Assembly: GCF_030445035.2 (NCBI RefSeq)
Contig: NC_080682.1
Coordinates: forward strand, 34,516,770-34,580,769
Direction of reading: 5' to 3'
Length of the DNA: 64,000 nucleotides
Origin: Dasypus novemcinctus
Lineage: Eukaryota > Chordata > Mammalia > Cingulata > Dasypodidae
Below, piece after piece: positions 23,969-36,839 of this stretch (the stretch's first letter is position 1; the number at the start of each line of letters is the position of its first letter). The position numbers were made by a program, and so were the translations under genes. The notes beneath the pieces were generated by a model. It worked only from the letters and a program-made list of their open reading frames with translations, did not search any database and had not been told where the DNA came from.

Positions 23969-23983
23969 AAAGAAGGGTACATA

Positions 23984-25324
23984 GTGAGAATTTCTTCAAA
24001 GATAGTGGTCCTGTTACTTGGACAGAATGTCCCCCGTCTTTCCAATGAGGCAACCCATGAGTTTTGTAAGGACTAATTGGATAATGAATTGGATTTATTC
24101 TTTCCAGTGTCATGCCTTACAAAATAAATGTTAGTGATGAAAATGTGATCACAAAGTTTAGATAGATTTATCTGAAAATCACTGTTAGTAGCTTAACTCA
24201 GGTAAATCTTGCAATAGATCTTGTAGTTTTGGTTGTTCCTTCTTCTTTTTGTATATTCATCAGCTAAGTGTTATACATTATTGAAGAAAAAGTCAAACTA
24301 ATTAAAAAAGAAAAAATCATCAGAGCAGATAATGATATTATAGGCAAACTTCAGAAATATTGCTGGTGTTGTAACAGACCACTGCCACAAAGCAACCAGA
24401 ATAAAGTGAGTCACATGAAATGTTTGGTTTCCCAGTGGATGTAAAAGCTATGTTCACATTAAATAATAGCCTATAAAGTGTTCAATAGCATTAAGTCTAA
24501 AATAACAATATACATAGTTTAATTAAAATGTGACAGAGAAACACAAATTGAGCACATTCTGTTGGAAAAAAGACACAGAGTTCCTCAAAGTAAGGTTGCC
24601 ATCAACCTTCAATTTGTAAAGTCATACAATATTTGCAAAGCACAATGAAGCAAGGGGCAATAAAATAAGGTATGTTTATATTAACTTTAGGAATTTAAAG
24701 TGTAGTTTGCCTTAGGACTAAAATAACTTGAAATATCTCTAATCCCAAACTTTTAAAGATGACTCTGATTACAATACAGATAGCATTAAAGTGATACCAA
24801 AAGAATTAAACCACTGTTTGTATTGGAACAAAACTTCAGAATATGAATCATTATAAACATTAGTTTGTCTCCTCAGTTCTTTAACAGATCTTGAATTGCA
24901 ATATAAAATTAGTTTTTTTAAAATTATAGAACATCACTTTTTGCTAGTTATTGATTTTTCTTTTCAAAAGTGAATTTTACCTTTAAGATAAGCACTTGCT
25001 GTTATGGATGAGTTAATTGACTTCTTCAACTGTGAATATCAAGTAACATGAACTTTTACAGAAAAACGTTTGCAAGGAACTCTGCAATATGTTCCAATTC
25101 AAAGTAATGTTTAATCTTTTTCTAAATTGTAAATTCCCTCCTCCCACTGATGGTTATTGTTTCCAGCTATAGGCACAATACAGGTGTATCCATTTAGCAA
25201 CAGCAATGAATAATAGAAGAGAAAAGATATATTTTACTGCCTCACATAATATAGATATATTTCAGGGTTCCAATTGTAGAAAATTTTGTACTTTGACTGT
25301 AAATGGCATTCAAAACTATGTATC
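23984..25324. other. Spacer E, copy 2
   Basis: No gene seen. Aligns with 4100-5450 and 49130-50560, for example the block CACATGAAATGTTTGGTTTC and TAGCATTAAAGTGATACC. Confidence 0.7.
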
Positions 25325-26100
25325 TTTTCTGAGTTTGGCTTAAAAAGAGGCCAAATTTGAGTAACAAGGAGGTTTTCAGGAAGCAACTCATAGGCAATAG
25401 TTATTATTCAGGTAAATTTCAGTTTTACAAGAATAAGGCAATAAGTACATGCGTTAGTATTGAGGGCTTGGCATATTTGTCTGTTGTTTTTTATTAGGCA
25501 CTACCTATATATTCAAGAGATTCTTGTTCCTCTTTTTTGAGAATGCAATAAGACTCCCCAGGATGGAAGTTTAATATCTTCTTATTTATTGTCTGGGTCT
25601 CCATCCACTGAGAGAACACTCTATGAGAAAATGAACACACTGATATTCTATAGAAGCATGCCTCAGGTGCACTCAGCTACACATCTCCCTACCACCAAGA
25701 TCCTGCACCTGTGACCCTTCCTGCTGTATTTGTTAAAAGAACATTCCCACCATTGTATTCTCATTCATAGACCTCCACCTCACCAAAGTTTACCTTTCCT
25801 TCTTCCATCCCTCTCCCCAGTTCCGTGGAGAGCTCAACCCACCCCCAAACCTGGTTTCCTTCACACCCCAGCACTGTTGACCACTCTCATATCCTTGCAC
25901 CACCATCACCTTATTCCACTGCCAAATCAAACCTATCTACCTTATCAGAGATTCTGCCCAGATTGAGCACTGGGTCACCACTCTTTATGTTCTTTCTATC
26001 TCCTGGTAACTTATCATCCTGACCCTCTTTGTTAGTCTGTTCATTATCTTTAGTTCATATCAGTGAGATCATGCCATATTTGTCCTTTAATGACCACTTT
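25325..26100 (-). mobile_element. LINE-1 3'UTR segment
   Basis: It aligns with 52690-53310 (GATTCTTGTTCCTC, then ACCAAGATCCTGCACC, then CACCATTGTATTCTCA) and its left part with 37660-37830. Neither OR spacer copy 1 nor 3 has it at this position. No coding part is present; proline- and histidine-rich open frames here are spurious. Confidence 0.6.
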
Positions 26101-26424
26101 ACTCTTTGTTAAAGAAAATGAGGTGGGGGTTGTGTGAAATTATAAGGGCCTGAGGGAAAGTATCAATACTAAGAACATAGTTTATTTAAGGATATCATAT
26201 ATTTTAAGGGATGTATTACAAAGAGAGAAGGAAGGATTCTCAATGAATAGCATTGTGAAAATTAATACACAGTTTGTTAAAGGAATTAGACAATTAGTTT
26301 GTAAGCAATCAATCTGAACAAACATATGCAAAATCACAGAAAAACAAGTTAAAGACATTAATTACACTTTAAGTTGGAAAAACATATTCAACATAAAATG
26401 TAGACTAGAACATAATTTGTTTTC
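26101..26424. other. Spacer E, copy 2
   Basis: Aligns with 5480-5640 and 50565-50850. No gene seen. Confidence 0.6.
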
Positions 26425-26438
26425 TCTGCTTGAATTTA

Positions 26439-27237
26439 TTTTTAATTTTTTCATGACTATATTATTTTCTTTTTTTTTGATCTTTTTTTTTTAATGTTAC
26501 ATTAAAAAAATATGAGGTCCCCACATACACCCCACCACTGTCACCCCACTCCTCCCCCCATAACAAAAACCTCCTGCATCATCATGAGACATTCATTGCA
26601 CTTGGTGAATACATCTCTGAGCACCACTGCACCTCACGGTCAATGGTCCACACCATAGCCCACAGTCTCCCACAATCCACCCAGTGGGCCATGGGAGGAC
26701 ATACAATGTCCAGCAACTGTCCCTGTAGCACCACCCAGGACAACTCCAAGTCCCGAAAATGCCCCCACATCATATCTCTTCTTCCCACTCCCTACCCCCA
26801 GCAGCCACCACGGCCACTTTCTCCACACCAATGCCACATTTTCTTTGATTACTAATCACAATAGTTCATGAATAGAATATCAGTAAGTCCACTCTAATCC
26901 AAACTCTATTCCTCCGTCCTGTGGACCTTAGAATGGTTGTGTCCACTCCACATCTATATCAAGAGGGGGCTTAGATTCCACATGAATGCTGGATGCAGTT
27001 CTCCTGCTTTCAGTTGTCAGCACTCTTGGCTCCCTGGTATGGTGGTTGGCCTTCTTCAACTCCACGTTAGCTGAGTGGGGTAAGTCTAATAAACCAGAGT
27101 GTAGGAGTTGCATGTCTGTTAAGGCTCCAGGCCTGGTTATCACATGGTCAGTCCAGAGATTCAGGTCCCCTGGGCATACACTAAACCTCAGCACCGACTA
27201 CAGATCCAGTAAAAGTAACAGGAGAGGCTTGTGGACA
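26439..27237 (-). mobile_element. LINE-1 3'-end fragment with target duplication
   Basis: A T-rich left end, the AAATATGAGGTCCCCACAT block and the CACCCAGGACAACTCCAAG block mark an L1 3' end on the minus strand. It extends about 0.8 kb into the 3'UTR. The 14-bp duplication TCTGCTTGAATTTA lies at 26425-26438 and 27238-27251. Absent from copies 1 and 3. Confidence 0.85.
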
Positions 27238-27251
27238 TCTGCTTGAATTTA

Positions 27252-29794
27252 AAACATAAAATAAGTAAACTATACAGTAAGAAGCATGCCTAATGCAGAA
27301 CATTAAATGAAATATACCAAACTTTGATATATTTTGAATATATTCCTTAGGAGTTAGTGTTTTTACAATGTAAAATATCTTCCAAATCATTATGAAAGCA
27401 TTACTACCAAGTAGAAATATGGCAAAGTGCTTCAGTAGGAATCTCAAGGAAAACATTATAAATCATTGTGAATGAAATGTCTCCATAATAAAAGGTTTTG
27501 TTATTGTTCATTCAACCCCTTCCCAATTCTCCCAATTCTGAATGATTTTTCAATTTTATCATGTTCACCAAGGTCCCCAAATGGTAAGAAAATATTTTAT
27601 TAATGAATAAAATTCATTTTGAATCAAGCTGCCCAGAGGAGACTCACCTCATTGAGTATGGCAATAACAGCCAAGGAAACACTCAAAGCTAATTATTTTA
27701 TAAAAATTGTGGGTGAAACATCAGACTTACTTTTTGAATTGGATCCATGAAACTACATTTACCTAGATTTTAATGTGTAGTAATCAACACCAGCAATTCT
27801 TTTGCATCTATGCTTAATATAATGAAACAAAGTCTGAAGAGTCTTGAGGTTTACTTAAGTGTTCAGTTCTAGAGAGAGTTATCAGTACTTATAGAGATAA
27901 CATGAGGTTACAAGAATTTCTTCCTTGCATTGTAGATTGCAAGTCCCTCAGAATTTGTGTTTGTTGCCTTTGTCTCATCTCCATGTCTTCCTCTCCATTT
28001 TTTAGACTATGATGATACTTCTGGCAGTATATACAATGCATACCCCAGACATTTTTGATAGATGTCTTCCCTTTAGTTTCTGCTCAGTGGAGGGCTGGAG
28101 GCCAAGGAAGAAGGAGAAAGGAGAGGATTAGAAACATGTATACAGGAAAGGAGAAGGGAATTCCTTCTCCTCCTTGTTTTCCAAATACTATTTAGGTGAA
28201 CCCAGCAGAAATAGACACTTGGATGTGGCTAACAGCTTCTCATCATTTCACCACTCTCTTCACAGATAGAAGCAGCAGACTTTGGTATTGAAAGACTGTT
28301 GGGACATGCCACCAAAGGTCTGAATACTTCTGAGGACTAAGCCATCTTCAGAGGCTCAGGCACACTAAAAGCCAAGACCTTTCCTCAAGGATTTAACAAC
28401 AGCTGAATGAGTGGAGCATGTCCTCCAAGCTCTGAGAACCTGGAAATGATACCTCTTCTTTATTGCCTCCCAATATCGAACATAATAGCTGCCCTCTGCA
28501 TTTAATAATCAGTGCATTAATACACAGTATCCCTTTTGTGTTCTTTCAGCCTTCTAACACCTAAAATTTCATGTATTAAATTGCTCTAGGGATTTATTTT
28601 AGTGAGTGAAACTTAAATTATATAATACTCATTGCAATTTGGGACAATTTTAGGCAACTTGCAATTCTTGAAATTCAATGTAATGCTTTAAGTTATATAT
28701 TAAGTCTGATATGTATACCATTTATTTGCCAGTATTTACTCATTCATCAATTTAATTAAAAATATAAAGAAACTATAATATGCAAATGATGTCAAAGAGA
28801 AAATGATAATTGACTCCAGGTCTCAAACATTTCATTTAATCAGACATTATCTAAGAATATTCTATGTTTCAATGACCTGTCCAATGTCAAATATGTTATA
28901 ATTTAATTTAAATATAATGCTGTGAGGTTGCCTATATTATCCAATGTTTAAACTTGATAATCTGAGAATTGGATAGGTTATATTACTTACCAAATGAAAA
29001 AATCATGATCAAAATGCCAATCCATTACTTCATGTTCTCAAGCTTGTTGCTTTTCTCACATCACTCTTGGTAGAAGGTGAGAATAATCTTTTTAAAGTAA
29101 ATAATGTAGACTGACATAAAACAAAATGGAAACACAATTATAGTATCAATTAGTGCATAGTAATTGTGACAGAGTGCAGAGCTTTGATTTAGTCCTATAG
29201 AGAAAGGCTAAGAAAAGGCAGTTCAGCACAAGCAGAGACACATGCAAAGAACATGTACAGAGCCTGTGGAATCCACTTATAAGCTACAGTACAAATTTCA
29301 TCCAGAATTGTTAGGCATAATGTAAATATGAATACGAGCAGTAGAAGAAAAAGAGGAGTAACAAATGCTGCTAGTGATGATGATTATAATAACAATTACT
29401 AATATATACCTTGTGAAAAACAGGATTACAATTTTGAAAAGAATCATAGTTTACCTAAAAGTTATGGGGAAAAAAGTATAATTTTCATGAACTATTCATT
29501 AGATTTATGAAAGTTTTACAGCAACCTAAATGCCTGAGTCTTAGTAGTGCCATTTTACATATACAGCTTAAACAAAACAGATTGAAGAAAAGCAAAATAT
29601 GGAGGCATACTTTGAAATATGCTCAATTCTACTCTTAGAAATTGAAAAGGCACAAATATATGTGAATAAAAAAAGACTCATTCATAACTACCTTGCTCTT
29701 TACTATGCTCTACACTGTAGCACTGCAAACCACCTACTCACCTCTCCACAAGAATCCTATTTGGAAATCTGAGTCCTGTTTTATAAAAATGTCT
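27252..29794. other. Spacer E, copy 2 (last part, downstream of OR type A)
   Basis: No gene seen. 27260-27500 aligns with 5690-5920; 27530-28700 with 7240-8280; 28740-29790 with 56230-57850 once the LTR at 56318 is removed. The uninterrupted matches for the LTRs at 55158 and 56318 are at about 27985 and 28820. Confidence 0.7.
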
Positions 29795-30715
29795 CTAAGA
29801 AGATATTTTGGAGCCCACCAATTTACTGAGAGCTGTTTTTACATCCTTGTTCCTCAGGCTGTAGATCAGAGGGTTCAGTATGGGAATCACCACAGTATAG
29901 AACACTGTGGTCACTTTCTCAGTTTCCAGACTGTACTCAGAACTCGGCCTGCAATAAATGAAAAAGATTGTTCCATGGAAGACAACAATGGCTGTGAGGT
30001 GGGAGGCACAGGTGGAAAAGACTTGGAGCTTCCCTTCTGCAGAGCACATCCTTATGATGGTGATAAGAATAAACAGATAGGAGGAGGTGAGTATGATCAC
30101 GATGGTGATGATCACATTGAAATTGGTCACAATAAACACCAGAATTTCATTCACAGATACATCAGAGTAAGGAAGAGATAAGACAGGGGATAAATCAAAG
30201 AAGTAGTAAATCACATTTGATCTCTGCAATGGAATCTCAAGAGATAAACACATGTGAATCAGACAAGACACTGTTCCACAAAGATATCAGGCAGATACCA
30301 GTCCTAAATGGAGCTTCTGGGTCATGATCACCATGTACAGCAGTGAGTAATAGATGGCCACAAAGAGGTCATAGACCATCACAGCCTGCAGAACGGCCTC
30401 TGTGACAACATATATGTAGAAAAAGTAGAATTATGCAATGCATCCCTGGAAGGAAATGGTTTTTCCTTGTCTAAGATATGGAACGGCAACTTTGGCACAA
30501 TGGTGGTGGAGTAGCAGAAATCCACAAAGAAATACTGGCTCAAGAAAAAGTACATGGGTTTGTACAGCTGAGAGCTGGCCTGGATCACAGTGATCATGAC
30601 CAGGTTGCCCATCATTGTGAGAAGGAAGACCAGGAAGAGGAAAACGCTCAGCTCAGGGAGGTCTGACAATCCCAGGAGAATGAACTCTGACAGACCTCAA
30701 GTTTTCCTTGTTCAT
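29795..30715 (-). pseudogene. Olfactory receptor pseudogene type A, copy 2 (class II, family 5/8-like)
   Basis: The reading begins at ATG 30715 (MNKENL) and ends at a stop at 29797-29795 after GSKISS, the normal OR end. The C-terminal half is open from 30271 to 29795 and shows [40 protein letters not shown] and [13 protein letters not shown]. Lesions: 2 bp lost near 30695 just after the start; a 12-bp in-frame loss in TM1 near 30612; 1 bp lost near 30459; CAA to TAA at 30434-30432; TGC to TGA at 30289-30287. The DRY-type motif reads YDLF and the FFCDLPP Cys is missing, as in copy 1. Closest paralogue by shared lesions is 8780-9709. Not functional. Confidence 0.92.
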
Positions 30716-32264
30716 GTCACCACTTCATTTGGGGTTGGGAAAAAAAAGATAAACTAAAAGTCACTTTCATTACAAATCAAAAATTTAGTTTTTAGTCTCT
30801 CTTGAAAACAAACATAAGAAAAATTGTTTAAGATAATTTGGGCAACAAGATACAGGACATTTCTTTTCGCAAGTTCAAGGGGAGTTCAGAAATAGTAGAA
30901 TACTAATGCATAAGACTCACAGTTTATTTCACAGATTACATAGAAACATTAAATGTATTGACATCTGCAGAATCCTATATGATTCTTTACGTTTATCTTT
31001 TACAATTTAGGGACATTAAATTATTGGAAATAAATTATTGCTTGGTTAGCTTTATTTCTCCATGGTTTCAAAGCAATTTTTCTCCACAGAAGTGAAGGAA
31101 TATTTATTTAAGATTGCTAACCCCCAAGGCTTTATCTTGTATTGATATCTATAGAGCAGAAAATAGCCTTGATACTATATAATAACACTTTTTCAAAAGT
31201 GTTAGCATAATTATTGTGTTCATTCTTCACTTCAGTGTTGGCCAGAGTTTAGCAAATTGGATTATCTTATATATCTACTTGTAACTATGTAATTTCTTGA
31301 AACTATGACCCTAAAGCCCTAAAAAGATATTTTTGATAAATTAATTAAACTACTTTCAATCTATTGCAAGAACTAATTAAATATGTGAATAGTGATTATT
31401 AACAAAAATGCCTACTGATGTATTGCAGCATTATTTATATTAAGACTTAGAAGTAACTTGAGTGTTAAATAAGAAGGAAATAGTCAAAATATTTCACATA
31501 TATATAATAAATACTATGCAGCTATTAAATGATAATTTTCATGAATTTTTGATGATCTTAAAAATGACTTGATAACACTGCAAGTTAAAAAATAGTAAGC
31601 CTTGTTTTGCAGGCAGAATTTTATGCATGCTTACATAAGTTACATTGTATATTGAATCCTCATATCATCTTTGAAATAGAAACATTTTATCTCCATTCTT
31701 TAAAAAAAGAGTATGTAAAGTTTTCTGAATTTTCACAAAATATAAGTATTTATGGTGTATAGTTGGAAAGACAGCAGCAGTTTTTTTTTTGATTGGAAGA
31801 AGATACCTTTCAGTTCTAGAAAACCTCAAATGCACATAGAGAATAAGGACTCTCTCTCCTCCTGACCCCGACCATTCACCCACAACTATAGATGAAGCAG
31901 GTGGATTATTATGGGCAGAAGAGAATCTGGACTAGAAACCAACACAACAAAATATTCTCTCCATTTTTTAACTGATTTAGAATAGGTCAAGAATACAGGC
32001 ATATAGAAACCCCTGCTTGAAACAAGGAATGATTCTGATGATATGGTTTTCTCTAATCGCTGACTTAGAAAATTGACTCATTTAATTTCCTTGAGTTCAA
32101 AGTAATACATAATATTGAAAACCTCTTCCTGTTTTCAAGACTAAAGGTTAAAAATCAGAATGTTGCAAACCTACAAAGCAGTGGTTCACACTAAGGAATG
32201 ACTTGTGTCCTCAAAATCTGGAGACATTTTTGGTTATGACAATTGCATGAAATGCTACTGACTT
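30716..32264. other. Spacer D, copy 2 (first part, upstream of OR type A)
   Basis: No gene seen. Aligns with 58814-60200, for example AGAATCCTATATGATTCTTTA at about 30970 and 59070. An OR promoter and non-coding 5' exon would be expected in this interval; no site is clear enough to call. Confidence 0.65.
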
Positions 32265-32741
32265 TGATGTGGGCTCTGGGTGGGAGGCTCTTTGTCTCTT
32301 CAGAGATTTAACCTAAGCTCTCTGACTTGTGGGTGTGATGGTAAGAGGCTGCAGTCCTGCCCTTGGTAACAATAGCAAGGACTCCAGGCCCAGGAAACAG
32401 TTTAACAATGCAAGGTCTATAAACTTTAAGTATTTAGGGGAAATGCAAACCAAATACGCTAAAAAGCTTATCTAGAATGTTTGAAGTCCATGCTAAAAGC
32501 TTACCTAAGATGTGAAAGATATATGCTAATTGAAGCCTATTGAGAACTGAAACAAAAGGACCATTTGGCCTTTCCTCTCTGTATAAAAAGGGATTCAAAC
32601 TCTTGTTGTGGGCTTGGGATTGAAACAGAAAGTTCCCGAGTCTGGCCGGCCGTCAATAAACCATTTTTCCTTCTCAAAATCATTCCTGAGTCTTGGCCTC
32701 TCTATACACAAATAATTGAACCTCTCTCAAATTCTACAACA
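32265..32741 (+). mobile_element. Solo LTR, family A
   Basis: 477 bp, starts TGATGTGGGC and ends CTACAACA, with TATAAAAAG near 32582 and the AATAAA polyadenylation context near 32653. No matching 4-bp flank is visible (ACTT on the left, GCAT on the right), unlike the other copies. Confidence 0.88.
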
Positions 32742-33352
32742 GCATCAAGTGGATAGAGGCCAAGAATGCTGCTAAACCTCCTATACTGTGTATGCAAGGC
32801 AACCCCCCTACAACAAAGAATTATCTGGCACAAAATGTCAATATGGTAATACATTTGAAAAGCCTTGTCGTCAAAAGGCATTTCAAAATGTGTTTCACAA
32901 GGTCAAAATGATTCTTCTCCTTTCTACTTCAAAGGTTGTTCATATGCCTGGATCTATCCATGAATACTTCTGAGTGTCTCTTATTGCCACCTTCACCTTC
33001 AGCATCAAGGTAACTGTTAGGTGAATCTCCATGCTTCTCTTCTAGGTTCCATGGGTGGAGTTGGGGTAAATGGTTGGAAAAAAAAGAAATAATACATAAT
33101 TTCCATTTTACTTACAGTGTTTTCCTTCTCATACTAATAGCAATTACAGGATATTTGTTCTGAAGGTAAAATTGTTTTCATTACCTCCCTGGTATATTTT
33201 ATAATACTCAAGGAGAAAAATTTTTCCATGAAGGAATTCATAAAACATGACTTTTTCTTAAAACATTCTTAAATTAAAAGACAGGTAAAAAAGAGATTTG
33301 TAAGAAAAAACTCTAATTCAACTCTTTTACAATTTTCTTTTCTCTTACATAT
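32742..33352. other. Sequence between two inverted LTRs
   Basis: No gene seen. The left part (GATAGAGGCCAAGAATGCTG, then CAAAGAATTATCTGGC) resembles an ancient mammalian interspersed repeat I cannot name. Missing from copy 3. Confidence 0.4.
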
Positions 33353-33807
33353 TGTTGTAGAATTTGAGAGAAGTTCAATTATTTGAGTATAGAGAGGTCA
33401 GGACTCAGGAATGATTTTGAGAAGGAAAAATGGTTTATTGACGGCCGGCCGGACTCGGGAACTTTCTGTTTCAATCCCGAGCCCACAACAAGATTTTTTA
33501 GTCCCTTTTATACAGAGAGGAAAGGCCAAATGGTCCTTTTGTTTCAGTTCTCAATAGGCTTGAATTAGCATATATTTCCACATCTTAGGTAAGCTTTTAG
33601 CATGGACCTCAAGCATTCGATAAGCTTTTAGCATATTTGGTTTGCATTTCCCCTGAATACTTAAAGTTTATAGACCTTGCATTGTTAAACTGTTTCCTGC
33701 TCACCAAGGGCAGGACTGCAATCTTTTATCATCCCACACCCACAAGTCACAGATAGTTTAGGTTATCTCAGAAGAGACAAAGAACCTCCCACCCATAGCC
33801 CACATCA
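33353..33807 (-). mobile_element. Solo LTR, family A
   Basis: 455 bp, reverse orientation, flanked by the 4-bp duplication ATAT (33349-33352 and 33808-33811). Slightly shorter than the 477-bp copies through small deletions and closest by eye to the copy at 54362-54814, with which it shares a shortened downstream region. Confidence 0.88.
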
Positions 33808-35105
33808 ATATGACTATATTTAATTAACCCAATGAGGAGAAAAATGAAAACAACATTCAAACTCTCTCCACATAATACATATATCCATTCTCAAGTAAGA
33901 AACAACAAACCTGTGGGACACATAGTTTCCTCTATTTCTGAAGATCCAGCCAAGGAAAATGTTACAGGCTTTATATATTTTATGTCCCTCAGGGCCATGG
34001 TCTTTAGCATTCTGAAATCGTTAATCTCTGTGGATAGAAACAAAATATTAAGAAAACTACTCAGTCTTGGAACAGAAAGAATTATTGATGACTATGCAAC
34101 ATAAACAAAGGGACAGAACTATTCCAATTGATATAGTATTGTAATGATATAATTTCTCCCAAAATTCATGATGAATTTTACAGCACTTTATGTTGCAAGT
34201 GAGCATTGCCTCTATGAGCCAGTGTTCACATTGTTGTTATGAAATATATACACGTCTTCCAACTTTGTCCATCCATATTCAAAATTTCCTAATTTCTTGC
34301 CAGATATAGTGTCAAAAGTCACACCAGAGTTCTAACAAATATGAGAAAATGTTTGTGAGTATAAGCTTTCTTTATGTGGAATAATAACAATTAGAATAAG
34401 TTCTGTTCTAAATACAAGAATTAACTTACTTCATAGTTATAAGAATAAGTAAAAGAGGCAGAGGCAGATGTGACTTGCCCAGAATCACCCCAGAAATCAA
34501 TGATAGAAAGAGGCCACATGAACTTTTCTGGTTTTTACCACCCATATAGCTCCCTGAAAAGCAGAGGGACAGAAGGGCTCTAGGATGGCATACTTCCTAG
34601 TGGGCATTTTCAATACTGGAGGACATTAAATGGGAATGCCTTAAAGATCTCTCCCAGGTTTAGTCCTTTGCTGACTACATAAAATCCATCTAATCCAGTA
34701 GTGTTCACACCAGAGTTTTGTTTATCTTGATTATGCCAAACATTTCAAGAATTTCACAGATATTATTTTGGGTATAGGTGTATGTATCTACATCCAAATT
34801 CTTCACAAAACTTTATGTGTTTTCATAAAATTAATCTGAGAATCCCCTTATGTTGGGAGTGATTTTGGTTCTCCTATCCCACTTAGCACATTTTACAATC
34901 CCTCTTTTCTCACTTTACAAAATCAAGATGTTCTTCTTATCCACTCAAATACTACCATGATGAGTTGCCCCATAAGAAAAACACCAAAACAAAATAATTG
35001 TCTAAATTCAAAATAAATGCTAACTTGAAATGTTGTTATCCTGAAGTTTATTTTTTTAAATCACAGCACCTTAAATCATAGTATGACTTCTCATTTCTTG
35101 AAAGA
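33808..35105. other. Spacer D, copy 2
   Basis: No gene seen. 34770-35105 aligns with 60235-60540; 33808-34760 has no counterpart in copy 3 and no recognised repeat. The 90-codon frame at 33832-34104 has no family resemblance. Confidence 0.5.
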
Positions 35106-35520
35106 TTTCTCATATTTCTTTCTATTGGGATTGACTCATATCCCCCCAAAAAGGCATGTTCATGTCCCAACCCCTGGACCTGTGGGAATGAGGCCTTTTG
35201 TAAACATGACCCAGGATGTTGTTACTAGTTAAGGTAATAACAAACTGAATGAGGGTGGACCATAATCCAATATGGTTGGAGTCCTTTTAAACAAAGGAAA
35301 AGGACACAGAGGGAAAAAAAGCAAACAGAAAAGACAAGTAGCAAGGATTGCCATTCGCCAGACCCAGAATGCCACAGTCTCTGGGTAGATGTCATTTTTT
35401 CCCTGATGTCTTGATTTTGGACTTCACTTAGACTCAAAACCATGAGCCAATAAATCCTTTGTTGTTTACGTCAAACTATTTTTTGTATTTGTTTTATGAT
35501 CAAGGAAACTAAGACATTTT
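35106..35520 (+). repeat. Old MaLR-like LTR relic
   Basis: GGGATTGACTCATATCCCCC, GTTAAGGTAATAACAAACTG, CCATAATCCAATATGG and the CCAATAAATCC polyadenylation context follow the plan of mammalian MLT1/MST LTRs. Its twin is at 60545-60965, so it predates the duplication. Confidence 0.55.
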
Positions 35521-36839
35521 CCATGGAAAGGAAAGGCATTAAGCAGATAGAAGCATACATAGTGATGTTTTGAACTCAGATATAAAATAGAGTAATGATA
35601 ATATTTAACACTTTTTCTTTCTTTTCTTAGTACACCCCCAAAACTTTGCCACAGGGAGCATCCTTACTGAAGGAGAGAATCCCCTTAGAGCAAAGCAATT
35701 AGAAAATTTCTAAAAATCATTGTCTTGATGGCTTACACTCAAAGCAAACTGCCTTGCCTTTCTATTTGTTCTAGGTTTAAGGATCTTTGATGTGTTTTTA
35801 AAGGTTGATTCAAATTACAAAGAAATCTGAGTGGAATTGATTTCATGTTCATTATATATAAATTGAATAATCTACATATGAAACCCCATTCTTTTGATGA
35901 AAATGTACTAAAATCACATAAGATAACACAATGTAAATAAGATTTTATATTTGCAAGGCTCAATGAAATCAATAGTATTTTGATATTTCCAATTTTGTTT
36001 TTGTTTTTGTTTTATGCATTGTTTAAGCAAGTTGCCTTTATGTTAAAAAATAACAGATGTTTTTAATTGTCATATGATAAATCTTGGAAAAGTCTTTTTG
36101 GTATACTTTCCAAGACTTGAGAAAGTGAATAACTATGATAAATGCTTAATGAATCACTCTAAAATGCATTCATTCTAAAACATGTTCACTAAAGACAGTA
36201 ATTGCTTACTATTTCAGGAGTTAGCTGTGCTGCTGTGCTAATTTGGTCCAAGCTTGGTGGTCTTGGCTTGATATTTATGATATCAGCTAGCAGTTAAAGG
36301 AACTTAATTCTTAAGTGTAGTGGTTGGCGAGTTGTGAGCTGGTATGATGTGGGGAAGGGGCAACTGAGTTTTGGGTCTATTTCTCTTAATTATTCAATGA
36401 TTTTACACATGAGAGGTTTACAGGATTACAAGAGAGTGTGAAAAGCAGCAAGGCCTCTCAAATATTCGGTACCGGCACAATGTCACCTTGTCTTAATCAG
36501 AGACTATTTTAAGAGCAGCTAATGTTCAAGGAGTGGAGAGATAGAATCCACTACATAATGTGAAGTGCTGTGAAATCATATTGGCAAAAGTCAGGGATAC
36601 AGAAAGGAGTGGAAACTCTGGGGTACATTTGCACCACAATAAGTAACAAATTTTTATAAAAGACAGGTCATTCCCAAATTTTGGACTGTCAGCAAAATTG
36701 AAAGATAAATTAACTGAGTTTAATGCATTCTTAAAATAATTTTTGTGAAAAACCAATGTGAGAAATTGTCACAAAACACGGATGAAGTTGGAAGAGTTGA
36801 ATGACTCAATATTCAGCAGTTTCCATTCCAATTTACATT
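35521..36839. other. Spacer D, copy 2
   Basis: No gene seen. Aligns with 60960-62680 apart from the SINE there; for example ATAACAGATGT near 36050 and 61880, and TTAACTGAGTTT near 36710 and 62545. Confidence 0.65.

Noticed and set aside
25730-26022. Proline/histidine-rich plus-strand frames
   Set aside because: They lie in antisense L1 3'UTR sequence, which also occurs at 52690-53310 with a different frame.
29693-30181. Plus-strand open frame of 162 codons
   Set aside because: It is antisense to the OR pseudogene at 29795-30715, whose own frame explains the composition. A similar short antisense frame appears over the other type A copies at 9458-9658 and 58496-58762.
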